From: DSQK01 sp964550175
Lineage (GTDB): Archaea > Nanobdellota > Nanobdellia > Woesearchaeales > ARS49
Reading direction: 5' to 3'
DNA: 64,000 bases
Assembly: GCA_964550175.1 (NCBI GenBank)
Contig: CAZJXP010000001.1
Location: forward strand, 806,001-870,000
Below the pieces are notes generated by a model. The model saw only the letters and a program-made list of their open reading frames with translations. It did not search any database and was not told the DNA's origin. The position numbers and the translations under genes are program-made. This document shows positions 33,492 to 41,496 of this stretch, piece after piece; the stretch's first letter is position 1, and each line of letters starts with the position of its first letter.

Positions 33492-33626
33492 CTACTTTCT
33501 TGCTAAATCTTGTTTAACGAGATCTTCTAAGTAATCTGATATGTCTTTATCGATGTCAATGCAGTGTTTTTTTACTTTTTTCCAGAATTCAGGATTGACT
33601 TTGATGCTCGTTGTTTTTCTCATCAT
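33492..33626 (-). CDS. ribbon-helix-helix-like small protein, copy 1
   Basis: 44 residues (MMRKTTSIKVNPEFWKKVKK...). The strand TTSIKVN followed by two helices matches a ribbon-helix-helix DNA-binding protein such as a TA antitoxin or plasmid regulator. An ACTTATATAC box near 33648-33658 lies ~26 nt before the ATG, which sets the start. It is nearly identical to the gene at 37621-37836 (shared HCIDIDKD core), and both lie on the minus strand at the two sides of the IS110/orphan-tip/PIN segment. Confidence 0.75.
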   Translation of the reverse strand: MMRKTTSIKVNPEFWKKVKKHCIDIDKDISDYLEDLVKQDLARK

Positions 33627-33699
33627 GAAGATTACTAGTTTATGGTAGTATATAAGTTTTTCTTCACTTCCACTGGACATCTATGGACAACCTATTTAA

Positions 33700-35140
33700 T
33701 ACAGTATTACATAATTACATAATTATCATTGCCGAGAAATAGCCAATACGCGTCGCTGTGGGTGGGCACGATGCCCGAGTATGATCCTGCGGACGGTTGT
33801 TTTTCAGGCGGAGGAAACAAAAATGTATTGCGGAATCGATGTATCGAAAAATAAGTCGCAAATCTGCATGCTGAATGCAGAAAAGAAGGTAGTTGCAGAG
33901 TTTCAGATAGACCACACTGCAGCAGGATTTGCGGAGCTTGAGAAGCATTTAACGAAAGAAACAAAGATTGGAATGGAGCCAACGAGCAATTATTGCAAGG
34001 CACTCTATTTCTATCTTAAAGAGAAATATAACGTCAACTACATTGATACTTTGCAAATGCGAAGTTTTGCAAATCTGCATTCTTTCAAGGTGAAGAATGA
34101 TAAAGTTGATGCAAAGCTTATCGCAACATACCTTGCGTACGATTTTAAGGTTGCTCAGACAATCAGAACGGATGAGTTGAAAGATTTAGCAAGACTGTAC
34201 CATAAAACGTTGAAACAACTTATTCGGTACAAGTATATGTTTCAAAACCAGATTAATGTTATTTTTCCAGAATTGGAACAGCATTGCCATTTGAGAAAGA
34301 CGCAAGCAATTGCAGGTATGTTGTTGACTTATCCGACGCCTGCGGATATTGCTCGAGCGCCCACTGAAGCCGTTAGGGCCGAGTTGGTAAAGGACTTGAC
34401 GCGAGGAAGCCGATTTACACTGGATTATACTAGAAACCTTCAGGAATTGGCTAAGAACAGCGTTGGCGTAAAGAATTATCCAACGGCCTGTTTTAAACAT
34501 ACGATTACGCTGATGTTGTATTATCAGAAAATGATTGAGAAATTGAAGAAAGATATGGATGTGTGTCTTTCCAAGACTCCTTACTATTCGTTGATGGAGC
34601 AGTTTGGTTATGGGGTGATTGGACTTTCCATTATTGTAGGAGAAATTGGAGACGTACGACGTTTCCCGAACCACAAAAAATTTGTTCGATATTGTGGTTA
34701 CGATGTTTCTGAGAAGCAATCCGGAAAAATGGCTTCACTCAATTGTTCAATAACGAAAAAAGGCAATAGTCATTTGCGTGCAATCTTTTATGACAAAGTG
34801 CTTGTGCATCTTGTTTACAAAGACGAAATTGCTGCATTTTATTATCGCCTCAAGGAAGCAGGAAAACATCCGAAGAAGTGCATGGTTGCTGCAGCAAGAA
34901 AACTCGCAGTTAAAACGTATTACGATTTACTTCATTGTCACAATGAAATGACAAGCAAAGCATAAATAGAATTGAAGTTTTCAGAACTAAATCGTCAATT
35001 AGGAAGCTACCAAAATTCACCGAAATGGTGACCGTTCGGAACCAAAAGCGTTTTGACGCGCCAAGGATTTCGAAGGGCGAACACGGACCTTTTTCTTATT
35101 TACAATGCCAGAATGGCGTCAGGCGGAGCTTTTTGAGCTT
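33700..35140 (+). mobile_element. IS110-family insertion element (ends approximate)
   Basis: The element holds one DEDD-type transposase gene (33823-34965) and non-coding flanks. IS110 elements lack long terminal inverted repeats and carry a structured bridge RNA in a flank. The left flank has a GGGCA-cga-TGCCC hairpin (33764-33776); the right flank has several hairpins up to about 35130. The exact ends cannot be set from one copy. Confidence 0.7.
33823..34965 (+). CDS. IS110-family transposase
   Basis: 380 residues from MYCGIDVSKNKSQICMLN, with GGAGG upstream, which I prefer over the earlier in-frame start at 33781. The N-terminal RuvC-like DEDD domain shows GIDVSKN, MEPTSNY and KNDKVDAKL; the C-terminal Tnp domain shows RRFPNHKKFVRYCGYDVSEK and QSGKMASLNCSITKKGN with the candidate catalytic Ser. 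All key residues look intact, so the enzyme may be active. The gene lies between the RHS tip gene and an orphan RHS tip. Confidence 0.93.
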   Translation: MYCGIDVSKNKSQICMLNAEKKVVAEFQIDHTAAGFAELEKHLTKETKIGMEPTSNYCKALYFYLKEKYNVNYIDTLQMRSFANLHSFKVKNDKVDAKLIATYLAYDFKVAQTIRTDELKDLARLYHKTLKQLIRYKYMFQNQINVIFPELEQHCHLRKTQAIAGMLLTYPTPADIARAPTEAVRAELVKDLTRGSRFTLDYTRNLQELAKNSVGVKNYPTACFKHTITLMLYYQKMIEKLKKDMDVCLSKTPYYSLMEQFGYGVIGLSIIVGEIGDVRRFPNHKKFVRYCGYDVSEKQSGKMASLNCSITKKGNSHLRAIFYDKVLVHLVYKDEIAAFYYRLKEAGKHPKKCMVAAARKLAVKTYYDLLHCHNEMTSKA

Positions 35141-35367
35141 TCTTAACCGCCTCACACGTTTTCAGATTGGTTAAGATTTGCTTTTTTGTCGTCAGTAAAA
35201 ATCGTGAGGCGGAAGGGTGACACATTAACTTGTTGTTCCTTGGCAGATAAATCTGCCAAACTGCTTATTGTAACTGCCAAACTCACCCTTTTTATCGTCA
35301 GAGGAAATCGTTTGGCAGTTTGGAGTTGCATTAGGTCTGATGCTTTCTTGAAGGAAGAAGCACTCAA
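34966..35367. other. structured non-coding flank after IS110
   Basis: About 400 nt without a credible gene. The first part (34990-35130) contains TCACCGAAATGGTGA, GTTCGGAAC and further short stems, a candidate bridge RNA. The second part (35147-35319) holds two long-range stems and a perfect hairpin TTGGCAGAT-aa-ATCTGCCAA (35240-35259). It ends where RHS homology starts. Confidence 0.55.
35147..35319. repeat. paired stem-loops with shared loop motif
   Basis: Stem 1 CCGCCTCAC (35147-35155) pairs GTGAGGCGG (35204-35212). Stem 2 ACTGCCAAAC (35273-35282) pairs GTTTGGCAGT (35310-35319). Just before the right arm of each stem lies the same motif, T5-N-TCGTCAG-N3-AAATCG, although the stems differ in sequence. 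Confidence 0.65.
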
Positions 35368-36060
35368 AATACATACGATCCTCAGCAATTGAATCATTAT
35401 ACATTTGAACGTAACAACCCGTATAAGTATACAGATCCCACAGGGCATCTTGCGATCCAAGGGGGAATTGAAGGTTCAGTCGGCTTCCTAATCGGATTTA
35501 GTGGGTCTGCAGGATTTGCACAATCATATGGTTCATCCGATGGTTATCAGTATGGAACGTATTATTCGGGCGGAGGAGGAGCCACTACTCCGACTGCAGA
35601 TATTCATCTAGCGGCTACCATTTCTCCTTTTGTAAATAATTTAGCGGAATTGGGCGGTAAATCACGAGACTTTAGCTTTGATATTGGAGAATTCTTGACA
35701 GTCGGAGCAGGGATCAGTTTCCCATATACTGAAGATAAGCAAGGTAACAGAAAATATGATTGGAAAAAGTTTGGCGTTAAATTCACTGTTGGACCCTTTA
35801 CTGATGTGAATTCACCAATTCCATTCTCTGGTTCAGCAATGGACTCAAAAACAACTACTACAACATTGTTTTCACTTGGCGGAAAGTCTGGTTCCAGTAC
35901 GAATACAGGTTCGAGTAGTTCAAGTACGCAAAGTGGAGCTGGCGGGCAAGGAAGCATACTTCTATCTAACAGCTACAAAGAAATTCGTCCAGGAGTATAC
36001 AGCAAAACATATTACAACGATAAAGGAAAGCTAACTACAAGCGTTAAATACGGCAAATAG
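35368..36060 (+). pseudogene. orphan RHS tip cassette
   Basis: The frame is open from a stop at 35338; RHS homology begins near 35368 (NTYDPQQLNHYTFERNNPY, then DPTGH) and runs to the stop at 36060. Only the last ~20 residues of the core are present, so there is no signal peptide or shell. The only in-frame start is TTG 35389, giving 223 residues. The tip is Gly/Ser-rich and beta-rich with no catalytic motif I recognise. The tail QGSILLSNSYKEIRPGVYSK plus TYYNDKGKLTTSVKYGK matches the tail of the intact tip gene. It looks like a displaced or silent tip that could be exchanged by recombination. Confidence 0.75.
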
Positions 36061-36175
36061 GCAAAAAATGGTCAGGCGAACCTTTAAATAATACTATTCG
36101 CTTATTTCAGATAACGAAAAAGAGGTGATTTTATATAGCTACTATTCATTTTTCTACTTCAGGGGAGTTACAAGT

Positions 36176-36793
36176 ATGAAGTACGTTTTTGATGCAAACA
36201 TACCTATTGCGTTTACTGAATGTAAACAAATGGATCTCCTGATTAAGTTCTTTCAAGATGAAACAGAAGCTGTCAGCCTATCAATGTCGCAAGCAAATTA
36301 TGATGAATGCATGAGTTGTTATAGAAAATTGAATGAAACCCAATTAGCAAAAATCGCGAAAACGAACACACTTAATAAAGTAACTGAGTTAAAAACGGTT
36401 TACGCAAAATGGCATCGTGGGCCACTTCATGGAGGAGATACTGATTTTCACGCTATTGCTTGCGCCATTATTGAAGATGCGGACGTCTTCGTGTCGAATG
36501 ACCGCGCGCTTACTAGCTTCTTTTTCAAATATCTGAATTATGCTAAACTTAAAAAGCCTAAAATCATGACTCTCGCAGGATTTTTGAGTCTCATAATTCA
36601 AACAAGAAGAAATTTGGCAACAACTAGTATACACGCACTTACAAATTTAGATGCCTATGCTGAAACAGAACTTCCTGCATTTTTCAAAAGTATCAGAGGG
36701 TCTCAAATGGATCCTGCATTAGCATCAACATATGCAAATGAACTAAAAGGCATTTTTAATGATTATAAAAACAATATTATGAAGCTGGTTTAA
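36176..36793 (+). CDS. PIN-domain-like ribonuclease
   Basis: 205 residues from MKYVFDANIPIAFTE. The acidic pattern fits a PIN nuclease: VFDANI, NYDECM, GGDTDFHAIACAI and VFVSNDRALTS supply four carboxylates around a metal site. It would cut RNA, usually as a toxin partner. I chose ATG 36176 with GGGGAG upstream; the longer frame from GTG 36125 starts inside an AGAGGTGAT site. A CCTTTAAATAATAC box at about 36080-36093 precedes it. The next small gene could be its antitoxin. The C-terminal ~80 residues extend beyond a minimal PIN domain. Confidence 0.8.
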   Translation: MKYVFDANIPIAFTECKQMDLLIKFFQDETEAVSLSMSQANYDECMSCYRKLNETQLAKIAKTNTLNKVTELKTVYAKWHRGPLHGGDTDFHAIACAIIEDADVFVSNDRALTSFFFKYLNYAKLKKPKIMTLAGFLSLIIQTRRNLATTSIHALTNLDAYAETELPAFFKSIRGSQMDPALASTYANELKGIFNDYKNNIMKLV

Positions 36794-36797
36794 CAAA

Positions 36798-37007
36798 ATG
36801 AAAAAAATATCAATAAAAACAGAATCTGTGGCTGCGATTAAGTTAGATATGCTTATTCAAGAAAAAATTGCTCGTAAAACGGAGCAATTCATTAAAGATT
36901 TATTAGAGCAGAAACGCGCCGTTGTGGCCTACTCTCAAAAACAAAATCTCGTAGAATATAACAAATCGCACAAAGAGAAACGATTAACAGGAATAACAAG
37001 TGCCTAG
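36798..37007 (+). CDS. small helical protein, possible antitoxin
   Basis: 69 residues, Lys/Glu-rich and helical, beginning MKKISIKTESVAAIKLDML. The first strand-like KKISIKTES then helices could be a minimal ribbon-helix-helix or an antitoxin tail. It starts 4 nt after the PIN gene, which is the usual toxin-antitoxin spacing, but antitoxins often precede the toxin. No family recognised. Confidence 0.6.
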   Translation: MKKISIKTESVAAIKLDMLIQEKIARKTEQFIKDLLEQKRAVVAYSQKQNLVEYNKSHKEKRLTGITSA

Positions 37008-37015
37008 GTGACTCT

Positions 37016-37312
37016 ATGAATAAAACGCCAAAAAAAGAAATAATGCGGAATCCCAACTATTCAAAAATCTATGTGACTAATGTGGAAGGTGGACTAACTT
37101 CTCACGATTTTAGATTCGAATTATTGAATGAAAAGATTGAACAAAATAAAAAGTGGATTTATGTATCTGACGGCCTATTAATCCTCACGCCGATTGGTGC
37201 TAAAAGATTAATGAAAAAGCTAGAAGCATCTATTAATGTTTATGAAAAAGAGCACGGGACGATTCCGGAAGACCCTGAAATAGAAAAAATTATCAGAATC
37301 AATAAAGAATAA
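37016..37312 (+). CDS. hypothetical protein of PIN operon
   Basis: 98 residues. The segment SKIYVTNVEGGLTSHDFRFE followed by ILTPIGAKRLMKKLEASINV resembles the short DUF3467-like fold (antitoxin/archaeal conserved: F-x-N-x-x-x-v-x-h-D-F-R-i). That assignment is tentative. AGGTGA precedes the ATG and the gap to the previous gene is 8 nt. Confidence 0.6.
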   Translation: MNKTPKKEIMRNPNYSKIYVTNVEGGLTSHDFRFELLNEKIEQNKKWIYVSDGLLILTPIGAKRLMKKLEASINVYEKEHGTIPEDPEIEKIIRINKE

Positions 37313-37329
37313 GTCTGTAGAGGTGACAA

Positions 37330-37671
37330 ATGATCGAGCTAAAACTGATGATGCCTTTATCCCAGATTTTGGTTACTTGGTTACAGTATGCTTTGCCAAT
37401 TTTGTTCATGCTTGCCGCAGGAGTGTTCGGATTTTTGCTATTTCAAGAATTAGCTAAAAATAAAAAAAGACTTGAAACTTTTCGCAATAAGCGATCCTTA
37501 ATTCAATTACCTTTAATTATGAATTTAGCGCCAAACAAATGGTTGCCTTTTCTTTTCACCTATAAAGGTGAGAGCAGAAAAATGATTTTTCTTAAAATTG
37601 CCCATGTATCCTGTGTGGCGCTAGCAGTCATGGTGGTGCTTTTGGGAATAGCATTGCATACATACAATTAA
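37330..37671 (+). CDS. two-helix membrane protein of PIN operon
   Basis: 113 residues with hydrophobic helices at about 15-40 and 87-110 and a basic loop between (LAKNKKRLETFRNKRS). AGAGGTGAC lies before the ATG. It is the last gene of the four-gene PIN operon. A membrane effector or anchor in an accessory module is possible; no family recognised. Its 3' end overlaps the converging RHH gene by 51 nt. Confidence 0.65.
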   Translation: MIELKLMMPLSQILVTWLQYALPILFMLAAGVFGFLLFQELAKNKKRLETFRNKRSLIQLPLIMNLAPNKWLPFLFTYKGESRKMIFLKIAHVSCVALAVMVVLLGIALHTYN

Positions 37672-37836
37672 AATTATTTTTTTTGCAAAATCTTCTTTAA
37701 TTAATTCTTCTAGATATTCGGAAACATCTTTATCAATGTCAATGCAGTGCTTTTTTACCTTCTTCCAAATTTCTGGATTGACTCGGATGCTGGTCGTCTT
37801 CCGTTCCTCATTTTTTGATTCAGACTCCAGAACCAT
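37621..37836 (-). CDS. ribbon-helix-helix-like small protein, copy 2
   Basis: 71 residues from MVLESESKNEERKTTSIRVN. Residues about 13-52 nearly match the RHH gene at 33492-33626 (same HCIDIDKD core), so it is a likely DNA-binding regulator or antitoxin. The C-terminal 18 residues (IILIVCMQCYSQKHHHDC) go beyond the paralog and overlap the end of the neighbouring membrane gene, so they may be a read-through extension after loss of the original stop. It bounds the accessory segment on the right. Confidence 0.7.
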   Translation of the reverse strand: MVLESESKNEERKTTSIRVNPEIWKKVKKHCIDIDKDVSEYLEELIKEDFAKKIILIVCMQCYSQKHHHDC

Positions 37837-37869
37837 AACCCTTAAAACCCCTTCCGACGCTGCGAAATC

Positions 37870-38865
37870 ATGGATGATTTGTGGATCAAAGTCACGCAGC
37901 GACACTATGTCGCCTCAGAAACAGATGTCGAAGAGCTTGAACGCGTCGTGTCGCGCACCATCGATGCAAAGCAGTCCTTGGCGTCGCATTGGAAGTTAGG
38001 GATTCTCGTCAATTATCATCCGAATCTTGAGCGGGGCATTTCTCGGGCAATTGTTGAAACAGGCGAAGAGCTCATTGACAACGAAGTCGATTTCGTCGTT
38101 AAACGCGGCTACGGCGCGGGCGCGGCAGAATTAGAAGCGCATTTCAATTTCATCGGATTCGCGAGCGTCACGAAATCAGCCCCCATCAGCATCCTCATGG
38201 ACGGCGACCAGTATGATATTTCAGATAGCCGCGTCAGAAGCGGCATCGACTATCTCGCATCATCGCTTCGCAACAGAAACTTGCTGTGGGGTGTCGCTTC
38301 GCGCGACAATATCAGCCTCGCTGAATCCTCTGAGCTCAACCAATTGCGCCAGATCGAGGAGATGTTCCACGTCCACGCAATGGGCGACATTCCCGTTGAA
38401 AACCCGAATTACGTCGATCGTTCGCGCGTGCCGGAAGCGTTTCGAACCTACGGCGACCCGGTTCCGGGATTGTGCGCGGTCAATACGAACCATAACACGT
38501 TCAACGAATTACAATGCTCGGTCTTAGCAGCCTGCAGAAAAGCCGACCTTACCAAATATGCCGGCGACCCGTATGTCGCGATGAAAGCAAGCACGTTATC
38601 TAAAGGAATCGGCGTTGTCATGCCTGTGCCGCAGAATCCTCCGAGCCCGTTCAACGAAGAACAACTCACCATCAAAGCGAGAGAGTTAGCAAAGACTGAC
38701 ATCGGTCGATTGTATTTCAACGCCGTCAATTCGGAACCGCGCATCAAAGAACTTGAGCAACACTATGGTCATGTATTGGTCGCAAAGGCGCAACAATTAA
38801 TTCTTCAAGGGTTCAAGGAATCACGCCTTCCTGAGTATCGTCTCGCGCAACATCTTATAGAGTAA
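37870..38865 (+). CDS. hypothetical protein, possible GT-A-like fold
   Basis: 331-residue soluble protein that I do not firmly recognise. LGILVNYHPNLERGISRAIVET followed ~45 residues later by PISILMDGDQYDIS has the spacing and DGDQ carboxylates of a GT-A nucleotide-sugar transferase, but other parts do not match a known family. A CCTTAAAACC box at 37839-37848 lies ~26 nt before the ATG, so the message is leaderless. GC content and codon use return here to the housekeeping type, marking the end of the accessory region. Confidence 0.65.
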   Translation: MDDLWIKVTQRHYVASETDVEELERVVSRTIDAKQSLASHWKLGILVNYHPNLERGISRAIVETGEELIDNEVDFVVKRGYGAGAAELEAHFNFIGFASVTKSAPISILMDGDQYDISDSRVRSGIDYLASSLRNRNLLWGVASRDNISLAESSELNQLRQIEEMFHVHAMGDIPVENPNYVDRSRVPEAFRTYGDPVPGLCAVNTNHNTFNELQCSVLAACRKADLTKYAGDPYVAMKASTLSKGIGVVMPVPQNPPSPFNEEQLTIKARELAKTDIGRLYFNAVNSEPRIKELEQHYGHVLVAKAQQLILQGFKESRLPEYRLAQHLIE

Positions 38866-38995
38866 TCTCGAGAATAGACTTATTTTCCATATATAAAATA
38901 TATCTTCTTAACTAGTCTGTAGTCCCACAAATTATAAGAACTCCAGTCCAGCTCAAGAGCGTATTAAAGGGGGGATTGCCATAGCACCTACGAAA

Positions 38996-40252
38996 GTGGA
39001 ACCAGTCACGAAGTCTAATCCTTTTGACAACGCCAAGAAGCAAGTTCAGCGAGTTGCCTCGCTTTTGAAGCTCAGCGACAATGAAGTCGCCGCGATCATC
39101 ACCCCGAAGCGCATCATCCAATTCTCGTTCCCGGTGAAAATGGATTCGGGCCGAATCAAATTGTTCCAAGGCTATCGCGTCCAGCACAACGACTCGCGCG
39201 GCCCGTTCAAGGGCGGCATCCGATACCATCCGCAAGTCGATTTGGACGAAGTGAAAGCACTCGCATTCTGGATGACAATGAAGTGCGCGGTCGCAGGAAT
39301 ACCCTACGGCGGCGGCAAGGGCGGCGTCATGGTCGACCCGAAACAGCTCAGCAAGGACGAACTCGAATCCCTTTCGCGCGGCTACATCCGAGAACTCCAT
39401 CCGTTCATCGGCCCGGACAAGGACGTGCCCGCGCCAGACGTCTACACGGACGGCCAAGTCATGAGCTGGATGCTCGACGAATTCGAGAAAATCAACGGCA
39501 AACACGCTCCTGGAATGATCACTGGCAAGCCGCTTGAATTAGGTGGCTCGAAGGTCAGAGACTACGCCACCGCAATGGGCGGAGCCATTTGTCTTAGAGA
39601 ACTCATGAAAGCGCAGAAGCAAAAGATTTCCGGGGCCAAAATCGCCATCCAGGGATTCGGCAACGCCGGCTCGTTCATGGCAAAAATCCTGGACGACTGG
39701 GGCGCGAAGATCGTTGCGGTCTCCGACTCCAAAGGCGGCATCGTTAACGAGAAAGGACTGAATGTTGCTGAAGTCTCCGCGCACAAGGCAAAGGCCGGCA
39801 CGGTCGTCGGATTCAAGGGCAGCCGCAAGATATCAAACGAAGACGTATTGCAATTGCCGGTTGATGTTCTTGTTCCGGCCGCGTTGGAAAACCAAATCAC
39901 GCACGTAACGGCGCACGCCGTCAAGACCAAGATTGTCGTTGAGCTTGCGAACGGGCCCACAACGCCCGACGCGGACGAGATACTGTTCCGACGCGGAATC
40001 CACTTGATTCCGGACATCCTCGCGAACGCGGGTGGAGTTTCCACCTCTTACTTCGAATGGGTGCAGAACCTGCAAGGCTATTACTGGACCGAAGCCGAAG
40101 TCCTGGGTAAATTGGATCCCTTGATGGTTTCCGCGTTCAACGATGTTTACACGACTTCGAAGCAGCACAAGGTCGACATGCGAACCGGCGCGTTTGCCGT
40201 TGCGGTCACGAAAGTGCTGAAGGCGGACCGATTACGCGGACGATTGAAATAA
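38996..40252 (+). CDS. gdhA: glutamate dehydrogenase
   Basis: Interconverts glutamate with 2-oxoglutarate plus ammonia using NAD(P). The ~418-residue hexameric-type enzyme shows GGIRYHP, the catalytic Lys region PYGGGKGGVMVDP, DVPAPDVYT and the Rossmann IQGFGNAGSFMA. The called GTG 38996 is 21 nt from a GGGGGG run (38969-38974); an in-frame ATA at 38981 is at ideal spacing and ATT at 38975 is also in frame, so the real N-terminus (IAPTKVEP) may use a non-standard codon. It links carbon and nitrogen metabolism. A dispersed repeat pair follows. Confidence 0.95.
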   Translation: MEPVTKSNPFDNAKKQVQRVASLLKLSDNEVAAIITPKRIIQFSFPVKMDSGRIKLFQGYRVQHNDSRGPFKGGIRYHPQVDLDEVKALAFWMTMKCAVAGIPYGGGKGGVMVDPKQLSKDELESLSRGYIRELHPFIGPDKDVPAPDVYTDGQVMSWMLDEFEKINGKHAPGMITGKPLELGGSKVRDYATAMGGAICLRELMKAQKQKISGAKIAIQGFGNAGSFMAKILDDWGAKIVAVSDSKGGIVNEKGLNVAEVSAHKAKAGTVVGFKGSRKISNEDVLQLPVDVLVPAALENQITHVTAHAVKTKIVVELANGPTTPDADEILFRRGIHLIPDILANAGGVSTSYFEWVQNLQGYYWTEAEVLGKLDPLMVSAFNDVYTTSKQHKVDMRTGAFAVAVTKVLKADRLRGRLK

Positions 40253-40289
40253 TTCTTTTGCTTTATTTTTCGTTGCTGACTGCGTTGAG

Positions 40290-40405
40290 CTTTTTACCAG
40301 CAATTGCACCCTGGCAAAGCTTTTTACCGGCGAATTTTGAGTCGTTCGTTTAGTTAGAATTTTCTTACTTAACGTAACGATTATGCCCCACGTGCCGCTA
40401 AAAAG
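40290..40405. repeat. dispersed inverted-repeat element, copy 4 with extra arm
   Basis: Full copy 40320-40405 from CTTTTTACCGGCGAA to GTGCCGCTAAAAAG, preceded by a second left arm CTTTTTACCAGCAATTG (40290). The interior (TCGTTCGTTTAGT ... CTTACTTAACGTAACGA) is of a second type shared with copy 5. Confidence 0.8.
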
Positions 40406-40472
40406 AGAACTTACTTAGGCATCATTCTTACTATTTCACAATATTTATAAGCCTCGAGAAGGAGTTCCGGTT

Positions 40473-41054
40473 ATGGTCTGGTGGAAAACAACCCTGTTGG
40501 TCATCTGTTCAATCCTATTCACCGTAGGCTTGATTTCGACCATCGGAATCCTTTCGCTTTCAAACGCGACGTCGCAGTCGACGGTCGACGCCATCGCGTC
40601 CAAATTAGACGACCCTCGGGACGTGCTCGACAGCTACGAGAAAACGTATTCCTGCGGCGTCATCGGCTGCTTCAGCGACCAGCCGGACGACGGACTGGCG
40701 CTGGTATTACTGAGCAAGAAAGCGCACGCCTGGTATGAAGGACTCGTCTTGCAATTGATTGTCGGACTGCTCGTGCTCTTGTTGGGCATCGTCTGGACGG
40801 GCCACCGCTGGTGCGGACGGCTGTTCGCGGCGAGCATTTCGATGATGGTAGCGGGACTGTTCGCGTTCCTTTCATTCGCGCAGCCCGCCGTGTTGGCGTT
40901 CATCCCCGAAAGCGGAAAAGCCTACGCCGTTCCGGCGTTGAGCGCGCTGTTTGGCACGATGGCGCTGTGGTACGGAATCACGTTGGTTGTCGGCATCATC
41001 ATCCTCATTTCCGCGTTTTTCGTTCGAAAATACGAGCATATGGAGGGAAAATAA
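40473..41054 (+). CDS. four-helix membrane protein
   Basis: 193 residues with hydrophobic helices at about 8-28, 88-105, 113-135 and 155-180. The first extracytoplasmic loop holds a Cys pair (YSCGVIGCFSD). An AATATTTATAAGCC box (40440-40453) and GAAGGAG lie upstream. Its stop overlaps the start of the cupredoxin lipoprotein by one base, so it may serve copper or redox handling with it. No family recognised. Confidence 0.75.
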   Translation: MVWWKTTLLVICSILFTVGLISTIGILSLSNATSQSTVDAIASKLDDPRDVLDSYEKTYSCGVIGCFSDQPDDGLALVLLSKKAHAWYEGLVLQLIVGLLVLLLGIVWTGHRWCGRLFAASISMMVAGLFAFLSFAQPAVLAFIPESGKAYAVPALSALFGTMALWYGITLVVGIIILISAFFVRKYEHMEGK

Positions 41055-41455
41055 TGAAAAAGTTCATACTCGCAATACTACTGGTTTTGCTGGCCGCATG
41101 CGGAGAAACCGTTCCGACACCTGACAACACGACGGACGTTCAGCCGACGAATAGCACGATCGATTTCCTGAATCCGGGCTATCAAGAGATTACGATATCC
41201 AATTTTTATTTCACGCCTAAATCAGTCGTTGTCTATCAAGGCGACCGCGTCAAATGGATAAACGATATGCCGTTCGTCAAGCGGGTCTGGATTTGGGGAA
41301 TGGATCCCTCTCCAATTATCAAAACGGGCAAGTCTTGGAGCTATGTGTTCACCGAAACCGGACTGTACAAGTACCGCGACTTCTATGCGCAGGACATGGA
41401 AGGAAACGTTACCGTGTTGCCGTATGAGGACAGGCCGGATTTGAAGACGCAGTAA
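41054..41455 (+). CDS. cupredoxin-like lipoprotein
   Basis: 133 residues with signal peptide and lipobox (LLVLLAACGE), then a cupredoxin-like domain (ITISNFYFTPKSVVVYQGDRV; VKWINDMPFVKRVWIWG; YVFTETGLYKYRDFYA). The usual His/Cys copper ligands are replaced (DMPFVKR where a His is normal; YRDF where Cys is normal), so copper binding is doubtful. It is likely anchored outside the membrane by Lgt. The start ATG overlaps the previous stop (TAATG). A T-rich terminator follows directly. Confidence 0.85.
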   Translation: MKKFILAILLVLLAACGETVPTPDNTTDVQPTNSTIDFLNPGYQEITISNFYFTPKSVVVYQGDRVKWINDMPFVKRVWIWGMDPSPIIKTGKSWSYVFTETGLYKYRDFYAQDMEGNVTVLPYEDRPDLKTQ

Positions 41456-41458
41456 TTC

Positions 41459-41475
41459 TTTTTTTTATCTTTTTT
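41459..41475 (+). terminator. poly-T terminator
   Basis: Two T-runs (8 T and 6 T) begin 4 nt after the stop codon of the cupredoxin gene, the typical archaeal form. Confidence 0.75.
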
Positions 41476-41496
41476 AGCCTTTCTAACCCAGGTTAA

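Noticed and set aside
35147..35319. Integron attC sites near the RHS tips
   Set aside because: The stems lack the paired GTT/AAC core sites, no tyrosine integron integrase is visible, and no cassette array follows.
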